From Pagrus major (Eukaryota; Chordata; Actinopteri; Spariformes; Sparidae), in NCBI RefSeq assembly GCF_040436345.1, contig NC_133223.1:12593113-12657112 (forward strand): a stretch of DNA of 64,000 bases, in the 5' to 3' direction. A program made the translations under genes and the position numbers. Of this stretch, positions 1 to 13,961 are shown piece by piece (the stretch's first letter is position 1; each line of letters starts with the position of its first letter). The notes below the pieces were generated by a model. That model did not search any database. It had not been told where the DNA came from and saw only the letters and a program-made list of their open reading frames with translations.

Positions 1-1233
1 AGTAAGACTCTAGGTTCATTTTTCTTTCTTTGAAAGCTGCTGCTTCAAAAGCAGAACGGATCAGATTTCAGTTTGCTTTACTCATATCAAAATAATAATC
101 TTCCACTGCATTAATACATCACCTCATTTAATAGCTGGCAGGAAAAATGTGATATTGTCTGTAATCCAATAAAAAATAAAAGAAGGTAAGTGGAATTTAA
201 CCAACACAGCTCACAAAAAAAATGGAAGTGCAGTATTTTTCTGGTGCATTCTTTGATCCCAGTCCGTCATACATGTACTATATTACATTATATAGAATGG
301 CCTCAGACAAGCGTGGCATGAAATTACACCTTACATACAGCAGGACTGCACAGACTGTGGCAGTGGCTGCAGATTTACTCTTTTAGTCTCCGTTATGAAG
401 AAAAGGGCGTAGTTCTGCCCAACAGGCCTGTGTGTAAGTACTGCCCCGTATGTGCATGACCTGAGCTGAAACAAGACTGAACTCATATAAACAACATAAT
501 AGAAATAATAAAAACTTCAGTCTGAAGTGTTTATGATTCAGTAAGTTTATATTAGCTTTCACGGTGGTACCGTGTGTGTAAGTCGACTAGGCGGGATGTT
601 TATACAGGACACAAGAGCCCCAGGACCCCTGCACAGATTATCTGGTGCTGCTTTTTCAAGATTTTTTCTTTTGTTTGACTTTGATAGCAAAGTTCAGTTG
701 GAGTACATTTCAATCTATTCAACACAAATCTTCAAATTAAAGAAATATTACAACACTGACTCACATATGAATTATGGCAAGAACTTGAGAGGGGAGTTGC
801 ATATCTGTCTGGGTGGTGGACTGCTAATACTACTAACGCAGAATGTTTAAAAGATGAACTACCAAGCCAGCTACAACTCACCAGGGGAGTCAGTAAGATC
901 CCAGGCAGTGCTACTCTACAAAAGAGCTTGGATCGGTAGTTCAGGGAAACACATTAAAACTCGCTCAACAGGGGGTGACATTTTTATGAGGCTTCGTTGG
1001 TGGTAATTCCTGAAAAATACCCAGTATAACAGCATCACAGTAAAAGAAAGTGTAATTGCTTAAACCGCCCTTACTGCAGGGTCTCCAACCCCCTGTGATC
1101 ATTTGGATTAACCCTGTTGTGCACTCTAACAAACACAGACCCTACCTGCCTCAGACTACGTGTGTGTTCACCAATTATATGCTAAATATGGCATAAGGGA
1201 ATTTGTGTTTTCATGGGGATGCAAGTGTCTCAC
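1..1233 (-). other. tfg: tfg intron after the last visible coding exon
   Basis: This stretch follows the donor site of the leftmost tfg exon, whose exon ends GGATG before gtgagacac on the minus strand. TFG should continue with a long Q/P/Y-rich C-terminal part. No such glutamine-rich reading frame is visible here on either strand, so I read it as intron and place the remaining exons beyond the left edge. The short open frames in it have no recognisable similarity. Confidence 0.6.
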
Positions 1234-1380
1234 CATCCATGCCAGCTGGGGGTCCCTGCTGTACTCCAGGATATGGGGCCTGTGGTTGAGGGGGCACTGC
1301 TGGCTGAGGTGCTGCAGACGAGGAGGAGGCAATGCTGTCAGGGGTTCCTGAGCGCTCCTCTGGTGCAACTGCAGGGGGAG
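1234..1380 (-). CDS. tfg: TFG, coding exon 5 (Ser/Pro-rich linker)
   Basis: This 147-bp exon encodes a segment containing APPAVAPEERSGTPDSIASS, close to the human TFG stretch that includes RSGTPDSIASSSSAA. It then becomes Pro/Gln-rich, the start of the low-complexity C-terminal half that mediates phase separation and scaffolding at ER exit sites. The acceptor is gcgtag and the donor is gtgagac. Both ends are phase 1, and the split codon with the previous exon gives Ala. The gene continues off the left side; about 243 of roughly 400 residues are encoded in this window. Confidence 0.9.
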
Positions 1381-1522
1381 CTACGCAGGTGGAACGGGGG
1401 GGGGAGCAGACATGTGAAGGAGACATGTATTTTTTATATGATAACTATGTGCTGAAAAAAATCAAATGATTAAAAAAATAAATAGCATATTCTGCTTTTT
1501 GCAGTTGGATAGTGTGTAATAC

Positions 1523-1690
1523 CTGGGGCCTGGTCCTCGCTCAGGCCAAAAGCAGAGATGACGTTCTTGCTGACCTCATCTTGGTTTTTTAAGGGGTCGA
1601 AGGCTGACATGCTGGCCGCACTGACTGGAGTGGCCTGTTTCACTGTGGGGTCTGCTGCCACCACTTTGCCTTCTCGTCCATCCACTGATT
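1523..1690 (-). CDS. tfg: TFG, coding exon 4 (conserved central segment)
   Basis: This 168-bp exon encodes ESVDGREGK followed by [15 protein letters not shown] and [14 protein letters not shown], matching the conserved human TFG segment [15 protein letters not shown]. The donor is CCAG before gtattac. The acceptor is ttctag; a second AG lies 6 nt further into the exon (aatcag before TGGATGG) and would remove two residues without changing frame. The exon is phase 1 at both ends. Confidence 0.9.
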
Positions 1691-2913
1691 CTAGAAACAC
1701 CAAAGCAGAAACGTTTAAGAACCAGGAGAGACAAAGTGTGGCAATAATGCAATGCCTGTATGCAACATTTTGCTCTCGTTTGTGTTGACCACAAAAAAAA
1801 AGTTTTATTATTACACCATCAACACAAACATGTAGCAGAAGGCGGATGGAGGATTGAGTGTTCTTCGCAAACACTGTCCAAGCCTCATAAAAGAACTTGA
1901 TTATCTGACTCAGAAGAACAAATCCCCTTGTTTGTCTCAGTATAGTGCCAGATTGCAAAATACAGATCACCCCTGTTTATTTCACTCCTTAATTCCAGCC
2001 AAATCACATATAAATATGTTCTTGTTTACTCTCAGTGAGTTACAAACAGCGGAACAGTCAGTCAGCAGTCAGTTTTAATACAAACGCCTACTACCATACT
2101 CTTAAATGACCACACGTGTTCGTCACATTAAGTCTTCGGTCACAGTTATGATGACAAGGGAAGGGCGTGTGTGCGTATGTGTTTGGGTGTTAGTGACCAC
2201 AAGCTAACTGGACAGAACCAGTATGCATGCAGTACATGAAGCACATTGAAGCTACAAATGTAGTGTACAATTCCAGACAAACCTCAAGGTGAAAAAAGTT
2301 TTATTCCAATTATTCCAACAATAACTGAACCTTATAAACTGTCTCAGTCTGGTGCCAGTGTCTCTGTGGGTTATACATCTTACTGTTCGGGCAGTGAGCA
2401 TGTGGAATGTGAACAAGTGTTATTTGTTAACAAGGGCGCGTGACTCCCATCAGTAGGATTAAGAGATCTAAGACACACACAAAAAAAAGAAACCAAAAGA
2501 GAAATAAAACTGTCTGGACTGTGTTTATATGTGTGTACATGTGCCATTACCAATGGCCTCACAGATACCGGATTTTTGTGGCTAATACTGACAAGGATAT
2601 TTGACAGGTGAACAAATCTGACAACAATATATTGGCTAAGTAATAGTAATAATAGCAATTAGTTGTTTTTTACACATGAGCCCAAAACATAAATAAACAA
2701 ACTTGATACAAATCCCTTAGGTTTGCTGATTTATATTTTAAGAATTGTGACCAACATCATATTAAGCAGGAAATTTTTCAGCTGGGAAAAAAAAATAAAA
2801 TTCAACACGTCAGTGCTCTCCAGTAGGCGAACTACGTAATGGGGACACTGTTTTCAAAATGAATTAAAACTTAGTTTGGCATTTCTGTACTGCAATTTCA
2901 TGTAACATGTTAC

Positions 2914-3270
2914 CTAGAGCTGCAGTAATTAGTTGATTAAAGGATTAGTTGAGCAAAAGAAAATTAACTGCCAACTATTTTGATAACTGATTCATTGTTT
3001 CATTTGTTTTTCAAGTAAAAACATCAAATATTTACTGAGTCCATCCTCTTAAATGTAAGGATTTGCTGCTCATCATTTATAAATGAAGAGTTTTGAGGTT
3101 TTGGACTGTTGGTTGGACACAAGATACGATGTAAAGATGTCAAGTTGGGCTCTAGGAAACTGAGATGAGCATTTTTCAATCTGACATTCTATAAACTATA
3201 CGATTAATAAATTAACTGTGAAAATAATAAGCAGATTAAATGACAATGAAAATAATCGCTAGTCCCAACC
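2914..3270. repeat. Dispersed hAT-like non-autonomous repeat in a tfg intron
   Basis: The segment starts with ctagagctgcagtaattagt and ends with aatcgctagtcccaacc. Its complement begins ggttgggactagcgattatt, the usual end of a very common teleost repeat of the type 'ggctgcaactaacgattatt'. Fragments of the same family occur near 55851 and 63365, both containing similar AT-rich blocks. Assignment to hAT is from memory of the family ends; no transposase is encoded. Confidence 0.55.
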
Positions 3271-3530
3271 TAATGTTGATTAAAATACACCTATCAGCCA
3301 CACCAGGTGACAGGTGTGCCATCTGGGAGTGCTGTTGCCTTGAGGAGGTGTACTTGGTTTGCGACAATGTTTGGGGAGCGTGTCAAGTGGTGATTTTCAC
3401 TTGAACTGTCAGTGGGTTAATGTTGAGGCTGATCGGTGTATATCCCAATACAAACATAATTGCAATAAGCCATTATCAACTAATTTTTTGGCCTACAGCA
3501 GCTAACATGTATGTGTATGCGGGTGCTTAC

Positions 3531-3677
3531 CACTGTCCGGTGCAGTAGCAGCCAGACCAGGCTCTGTGGGGGGTTCAAGGCTGTCCAGCAGGTTGTTGAC
3601 TTTATTCCTGAGCTCAATGAGCTCCCTGCGCAGATGCTTCACCTGACTCGACTCCAAAGGCCGCGGCTGACCATTCA
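3531..3677 (-). CDS. tfg: TFG, coding exon 3 (coiled coil)
   Basis: This 147-bp exon encodes [20 protein letters not shown] and continues [20 protein letters not shown], nearly identical to human TFG after the PB1 domain. This is the coiled-coil segment that helps TFG oligomerise into ring- or cup-like assemblies at the ER/ERGIC interface. The acceptor is attatgtgcag, the donor is GACAGTG before gtaagcac, and both ends are phase 1. Confidence 0.95.
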
Positions 3678-6828
<3,151 letters not shown>

Positions 6829-6959
6829 TTATTCCATTTTTGGAAGTACATGATTAAGCAACAAAGTCAGTGTCAAAAACTACACACTATCACACATCTT
6901 TAATCAGCATTCATGTTCTTACCCTTGAGACCAATTAGGATCGACAGCCTGTGTCCTCA

Positions 6960-8933
<1,974 letters not shown>

Positions 8934-9120
8934 CTGAATCAGACGACTTGACCACGCTGTATTTCACAGGTTTCCACAAACCGTGAAAATTAAATATGTT
9001 AGCTAGCCTAGCTGAGCCCGGGTGCCAGCATCAGGAAGTGTCCTACAAGCTGTAAACGTCAAACAGTACGTGGCATTCCGTGCGCGCAGCCGCAGACCAT
9101 CTGGGACAAAGTGCGTTTGT
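8934..9120 (-). promoter_or_regulatory. tfg: tfg non-coding first exon and core promoter region (inferred)
   Basis: On the minus strand this segment ends in a donor site (gtctgattcag/gtaatag). It holds a CpG-containing stretch (ggctgcgcgcacgg) and an ETS-type motif, CACTTCCTG, near 9040. No TATA box is seen, as expected for a housekeeping promoter. The start site is probably within about 9040-9100; the exact position cannot be read from sequence. Confidence 0.45.
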
Positions 9121-9310
9121 GATCGACTCACCTAATTGTAAAGACTGATGATCAAGCATCAATTGTGACAAGCTCAACAGCATTCATTTCATTTTTTTCT
9201 ATTTAGTTCATTTTGTGTAAAATGCATATTTAACTCATATACACAGGCTTAATAATTAGCTTTCTGATGCTGAATGAGAAAACAGGCAGGCAGCTACTGT
9301 GATTATGACC

Positions 9311-9863
9311 TTTATTTTTAATAGGCTGGATGCAATCTGAAGGGGGAAAAAGATATTGTGATAGGTAGACTTACTGAATGGTACAACTGATCAGCACATC
9401 TGCACATACAGTACCAATTTCTAAGCAAAATATGTATGTTGGAACAATCATGCCCTCACTGATGTATAAATAAAAACACCTTTACATGTATACTGTTCAA
9501 ATCATGGCAACATTTTTAGAGCGATAACAATGATGTCCTGGTTATCAATGATCTATTTCTCTGTTTGGAGAAAAGCTGCAAATTAGACTCAGTCCTGAAG
9601 AGGGTACAAAGCAAATGAATGCTATGTTTATGGATGTTGTTAAGATACCACTCCTGATTGAGCGCTTTAAATGAATAATGGTGACAAAAAAATCCAGGTT
9701 CCTGCATAAATTGTACATCTTCCTCTATTCTACACTGTTGTCTAACATATAATGTTACATGATAATATCTGTAATAACTATAAGTGGACATGACGACTCA
9801 TAACTTTATGCATAAATTAAGATAAAAACACAGTTTTGCCCAGTCACAGCTTTGGTCACTCCA
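9311..9863 (-). other. jagn1: jagn1 3'UTR with poly(A) signal
   Basis: This is the non-coding segment after the jagn1 stop codon. A canonical AATAAA (minus strand, 9311-9316) lies about 550 nt past the stop and is the likely polyadenylation signal. The next feature to the left is the tfg promoter. Confidence 0.5.
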
Positions 9864-10326
9864 TTATTTCTTCTTCTTCTCCTGAGTGGTGTTAAACCAT
9901 GAGTCTAACAGCTTTTTCATGTAATATAACTGCCATGCATGCACCTGAACAGCAACAACCATGATGAGGTACATAACAGTCACTGCAGAGAAGCCAAAAA
10001 TGAAGCGGTAGGCCTTTCCGTGGCGGTACAGTTGCTGCGCCACAGGGAACATCTCCATTCCACCATATATGAGAGGTGCTATGGAGAACAACCCTGCGCT
10101 GATCATGGATATGACCAGGTAACTGATATTGTTCTTTGGCAGTGACAGGCTGCTGCAGAGCAGAGGGAGGAGGCTGAGCAGGTAGGGGTACTCCCACTGG
10201 TATGGCATGGACACTGTGTCATGTGACACCAGGTTGAATTGGCTGACAGTCACTTGAGCCGCCACCAGCAGCCAGATGAGAAGATGGACCAGGTTTAACT
10301 TCCGGACCTCTGACTTTAGGGAAGCA
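9864..10326 (-). CDS. jagn1: Jagunal homolog 1, coding exon 2 and stop
   Basis: JAGN1 is a small multi-pass ER membrane protein of the early secretory pathway; in humans its loss causes a severe congenital neutropenia. This exon encodes [20 protein letters not shown] to the stop, with strong matches such as [40 protein letters not shown] and the run [20 protein letters not shown]. Four hydrophobic segments are visible (roughly residues 38-60, 75-95, 101-122 and 148-170). The C-terminus ends KKKK, which fits a dilysine ER-retrieval motif. With exon 1 the protein is 183 aa, the same length as human JAGN1. The acceptor is tggttttacag. The gene is complete and intact. Confidence 0.96.
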
Positions 10327-10437
10327 CTGTAAAACCAGTAACAGATAACAAGGTGTATTAATGATCCTTTTCGATGTTCTTAATATTTTGAAGTAACATT
10401 TACATTTAGTGATCAGACACAGACAAAGGGTACTTGC
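10327..10437 (-). other. jagn1: jagn1 intron with GC-AG borders
   Basis: The exon 1/exon 2 junction is fixed by homology: ...CAA ATG AG joined to T GCT TCC CTA AAG, giving QMSASLK against human QMSVTLK. The donor is therefore ATGAG/gcaagtacc, a GC donor in the preferred AG/GCAAGT context, paired with acceptor ttttacag. The only nearby GT, six bases further in, would break the frame. The intron is 111 bp. Confidence 0.85.
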
Positions 10438-10526
10438 CTCATTTGGTAATGTGGAGCTATCCTCTCTCTGTGTTTGAAGTCACTTCCATTGGTACCAGCA
10501 GCTCTAGGGCCAACACGTGATGTCAT
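10438..10526 (-). CDS. jagn1: Jagunal homolog 1, start-codon exon
   Basis: This exon encodes [20 protein letters not shown] followed by ERIAPHYQM, which aligns without gaps to human [20 protein letters not shown]. The cytosolic N-terminus ends just before the first membrane segment. The 89-bp coding part ends in phase 2 at a GC donor. An acceptor (gtaaatag/GTTTCCC, exon edge at 10538) lies 12 bp before the ATG, so an upstream non-coding exon is expected. Its likely donors are at 10902 and 11030. Confidence 0.95.
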
Positions 10527-10901
10527 GGTGAGGGAAACCTATTTACACACGAGACAAATCACATTTCACAAGCCAACACTTGACAGAACAAAGGGCTGCA
10601 ACTATTCATTTACTGATTGAATGGTTTTGGTCAGTAATATGTGCGGATACAGGGGATAGTGCAGTAACAATTCCCCAATTTCCTGATCTTGCTCTCAGAG
10701 GAGAGGAAGAAAATAAACAAGCACACAATGACAGGAAATCAACCACAATAAGCCAGACTATTGTCTGATTCTGATACGAAGTCGCAAACAACGGTTTATA
10801 TTGAAAATGACTCATTTTAGGCAGATACGTTGAGCTGCTGACCGATTTAAAGCAGGCTAGCCTGTTAGCTGCTGCTGCTAGCTAACCTAATTGAACATTA
10901 C

Positions 10902-11117
10902 CTTTCAGGAGATACGTACTGCGTGTTGGGCTGGCGTCGTTTTATTATTAGCAGTTTCAGCAGAGTACACCTTCACCACCAAGCGGTGATAACACACAAC
11001 GTTAAAATGTAACAGCTAACAATGCTTACCGCGGTGTATTTCCTTGACGTTTGTCTGAGCTGCTTGTTTGAATTTGTACCAACAAAAGATGTGACAGATG
11101 GATGTTGTAAACAGCTG
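10902..11117 (-). promoter_or_regulatory. jagn1: jagn1 non-coding first exon(s) (inferred)
   Basis: Two good minus-strand donors lie upstream of the start-codon exon: CTGAAAG/gtaatgtt (edge 10902) and CACCGCG/gtaagcat (edge 11030). The second is close to the NRF1 site at 11118 and fits a short 5'UTR exon starting near 11100. Either or both could be used; sequence alone cannot decide. Confidence 0.4.
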
Positions 11118-11129
11118 TGCGCATGCGCA
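11118..11129. promoter_or_regulatory. NRF1 binding site
   Basis: TGCGCATGCGCA is a perfect palindromic match to the NRF1 consensus (YGCGCAYGCGCR). NRF1 sites of this quality are concentrated in TATA-less housekeeping promoters. This one sits just upstream of the inferred jagn1 first exon, so jagn1 is the natural target. Confidence 0.7.
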
Positions 11130-11347
11130 CAATGTCGACCAGAAGGCCCTCCTCCCGCAGCATCAGCATCTCTCCTCACAGCAGACAGCCAGCTGGAGCC
11201 ACGACGCCCATTCATGATTTAGACCGGAAATGACCCTTTTATCATGTCAGGGGCCATTTCTCAATTAAAGCTGCACCAAAGATCACTAAGCATCCACTAT
11301 CTTTCATTGTTTTACCTTATCAGTGTTGCTGGTTAACATTAGGGCCG

Positions 11348-11495
11348 GTAGTGCCGAAAAACGACTGCCCCCGATGGGAACGCGCAGATAAAAAAAGTAA
11401 CCTGATGTTTCCATAATGTAGGCTAGTTGTCAACAGTTGATGAGGGTAGATGCTTTACCTTGCCACTTTTATTGTTGTTGTTGTTGTTATCGTTG
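11348..11495 (+). repeat. Left inverted-repeat arm of the foldback element
   Basis: This arm is about 148 bp. Compared with the right arm it lacks about 18 bp close to the tip (between two TGCCGA words) and about 127 bp further in (between two GCGC words). Both differences look like deletions at short direct repeats in this copy, or insertions in the other arm. Confidence 0.75.
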
Positions 11496-11823
11496 TTGCA
11501 ATGTGATTTTACACCGCTTTGATCTATAAATAAAGTCATAATTCAGTATCACTGTTTCAGTGATTTTATAACGAGGATTAGGAAATCAATGCAGAAAAGA
11601 ATGCAGGAGTGTTTCCACGTCACATTAGATAGCAATCATATAACACATACTGAGAAATTAGTAAGTGCTATCAGAGGTGGGTAATAACGATTTACATTTA
11701 CTTCATTACATTTACTTAAGTAACTTTTTGGATAACTTGTACTTTTAAGAGCATAATTATGAATACAATAATGCAGTATAGAACTGTAGACTAACTAACG
11801 GATTGCCTTTACATTCTGCATAA

Positions 11824-13504
11824 CATTCTCTGTGTTTGCCAGGTGCATGTACAGTGAATTTGGTCAATATCACTCCTTGCAATAAGGATGACAGGGTGCA
11901 GTCACTTTTCGGCAGGGCCTGCCGAAAAGTTCACTGTACATGCACCTGGTTTCCTCTACTATTAATGCTGAAAAGACAGAGAATGTAACCCCTCCCAATC
12001 CAGAGTTACAGGGTGCAGTCACTTTTCGGCAGGGCCTGCCGAAAAGTGACTGCACCCTGTAAGTTCTTATTGCAAGGAGTGATATTGACCAAATTCACTG
12101 TACATGCACCTGGTTTCCTCTACTATTAATGCTGAAAAGACAGAGAATGTAACCCCTCCCAATCCAGAGTTACAGGGTGCAGTCACTTTTCGGCAGGCCC
12201 TGCCGAAAAGTGACTGCACCCTGTAAGTCCTTATTGCAAGGAGTGATATTGACCAAATTCACTGTACATGCACCTGGTTTCCTCTACTATTAATGCTGAA
12301 AAGACAAAGAATGTAACCCCTCCCAATCCAGGGTTATAGGGTGCAGTCACTTTTCGGCAGGCCCTGCCGAAAAGTGACTGCACCCTGTAACTGTGGATTG
12401 CAAGGAGTGATGCTGACCAAATTCACTGTACATGCACCTGGTTTCCTCTACTATTAATGCTGAAAAGACAGAGAATGTAACCCCTCCCAATCCAGAGTTA
12501 AAGGGTGCAGTCACTTTTCGGCAGGCCCTGCCGAAAAGTGACTGCACCCTGTAACTCTGGATTGCAAGGAGTGATATTGACCAAATTCACTGTACATGCA
12601 CCTGGTTTCCTCTACTATTAATGCTGAAAAGACAGAGAATGTAACCCCTCCCAATCCAGAGTTACAGGGTGCAGTCACTTTTCGGCAGGGCCTGCCGAAA
12701 AGTGACTGCACCCTGTAAGTCCTTATTGCAAGGAGTGATATTGACCAAATTCACTGTACATGCACCTGGTTTCCTCTACTATTAATGCTGAAAAGACAGA
12801 GAATGTAACCCCTCCCAATCCAGAGTTACAGGGTGCAGTCACTTTTTGGCAGGCCCTGCCGAAAAGTGACTGCACCCTGTAACTCTGGATTGCAAGGAGT
12901 GATATTGACCAAATTCACTGTACATGCACCTGGTTTCCTCTACTATTAATGCTGAAAAGACAGAGAATGTAACCCCTCCCAATCCAGAGTTACAGGGTGC
13001 AGTCACTTTTCAGCAGGCCCTGCCGAAAAGTGACTGCACCCTGTAAGTCCTTATTGCAAGGAGTGATATTGACCAAATTCACTGTACATGCGCCTGGTTT
13101 CCTCTACTATTAATGCTGAAAAGACAGAGAATGTAACCCCTCCCAATCCAGAGTTACAGGGTGCAGTCACTTTTTGGCAGGCCCTGCCGAAAAGTGACTG
13201 CACCCTGTAACTCTGGATTGCAAGGAGTGATATTGACCAAATTCACTGTACATGCACCTGGTTTCCTCTACTATTAATGCTGAAAAGACAGAGAATGTAA
13301 CCCCTCCCAATCCAGAGTTACAGGGTGCAGTCACTTTTCGGCAGGGCCTGCCGAAAAGTGACTGCACCCTGTAAGTTCTTATTGCAAGGAGTGATATTGA
13401 CCAAATTCACTGTACATGCACCTGGTTTCCTCTACTATTAATGCTGAAAAGACAGAGAATGTAACCCCTCCCAATCCAGAGTTACAGGGTGCAGTCACTT
13501 TTCA
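11824..13504. repeat. Tandem array of a 164-bp monomer with palindromic junctions
   Basis: The marker word attaatgctgaaaagac recurs at 11961, 12125, 12289, 12453, 12617, 12781, 12945, 13109, 13273 and 13437, a period of exactly 164 bp for ten copies. Each unit contains actgtacatgcacctggttt and agagaatgtaacccctccca. It is separated from the next by a palindrome with arms acagggtgcagtcacttttc plus ggcagg and a single central G or C. A truncated inverted unit starts the array at 11824-11900. The last palindrome is cut at ...cagtcacttttc where the right arm begins. The open reading frames across the array are a by-product of the periodicity and show no coding signal. Confidence 0.95.
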
Positions 13505-13783
13505 ACAACAACAATAAAAGTGGCAAGGTAAAGCATCTACCCTCATCAATTGTTGACAACTAGCCTACATTATGGAAACATCAGGTTACTTTTTTTATCT
13601 GCGCCGTTCTTTTTCCGTAGCCTCTTCACTTGGGCTACAGGACTGCACAGTAAAAAAAACATTTCTCTCGGTGCTGCGTCTGCCAGCTGACCCGTAGTAG
13701 ACCTACGCCCACTTCCTCTGAACTGATGCGCGTTCCCGTCGGGGGTAGTCGTTTTTCGGCAAGCAGTCTCTTCTCGGCACTAC
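13505..13783 (-). repeat. Right inverted-repeat arm of the foldback element
   Basis: This arm is 279 bp and is the longer version of the left one. It begins directly at the truncated last palindrome with an AAC triplet run and ends cggcactac. The inner extra segment, about 13605-13728, contains acgcagcaccgagagaaat when read on the minus strand. It is absent from the left arm. Confidence 0.75.
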
Positions 13784-13961
13784 ACCTGTGTGGACCAACA
13801 TTCCTGTCGACATTTTTCGGTAATCACACTTCCATTTCTCCATGGATGAGCTCACACAATTAATTTAACCAGGCAGTTTTCAACTGATGTACCAGCCTCT
13901 GTCTGATAGGTTTGATTTCTGTGAGCTTACAAATAGAGATGTCAACAACAGTCTTTTTTTT

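Larger units (their letters stand above)
11348..13783. mobile_element. Foldback element with internal palindromic satellite array
   Basis: A left arm (11348-about 11495) starting gtagtgccgaaaaacgactg is repeated in inverted orientation at the right (13505-13783, ending cggcactac). The match includes gataaaaaaagtaacctgat, gtttccataatgtaggctag and gtagatgctttaccttgcca, ending at a GTT/AAC triplet run. Between the arms lie about 330 bp of unique DNA and a 1.68-kb tandem array of 164-bp units. No transposase frame is visible, so the element is non-autonomous. I see no convincing target-site duplication (left flank ttagggccg, right flank acctgtgtg). The superfamily cannot be assigned from what I can see. 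Confidence 0.75.

Noticed and set aside
1470..1970. 166-codon minus-strand frame taken as a single protein
   Set aside because: Only 1523-1690 is a TFG exon; the rest is intron, shown by splice signals and by homology stopping at the exon borders.
10973..11222. Overlapping open frames on both strands at the jagn1 promoter
   Set aside because: CpG-rich promoter DNA lowers stop density; the NRF1 site and splice donors explain the region better.
11870..13367. Series of 61-66-codon minus-strand frames with MQSLFGRPCRKVTAP
   Set aside because: They are the repeated monomer read in one frame; they appear once per 164 bp with overlapping palindromes and have no coding signature.
11824..13504. CRISPR-like array of repeats and spacers
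   Set aside because: All of each 164-bp unit is repeated, there are no unique spacers, and the genome is vertebrate.
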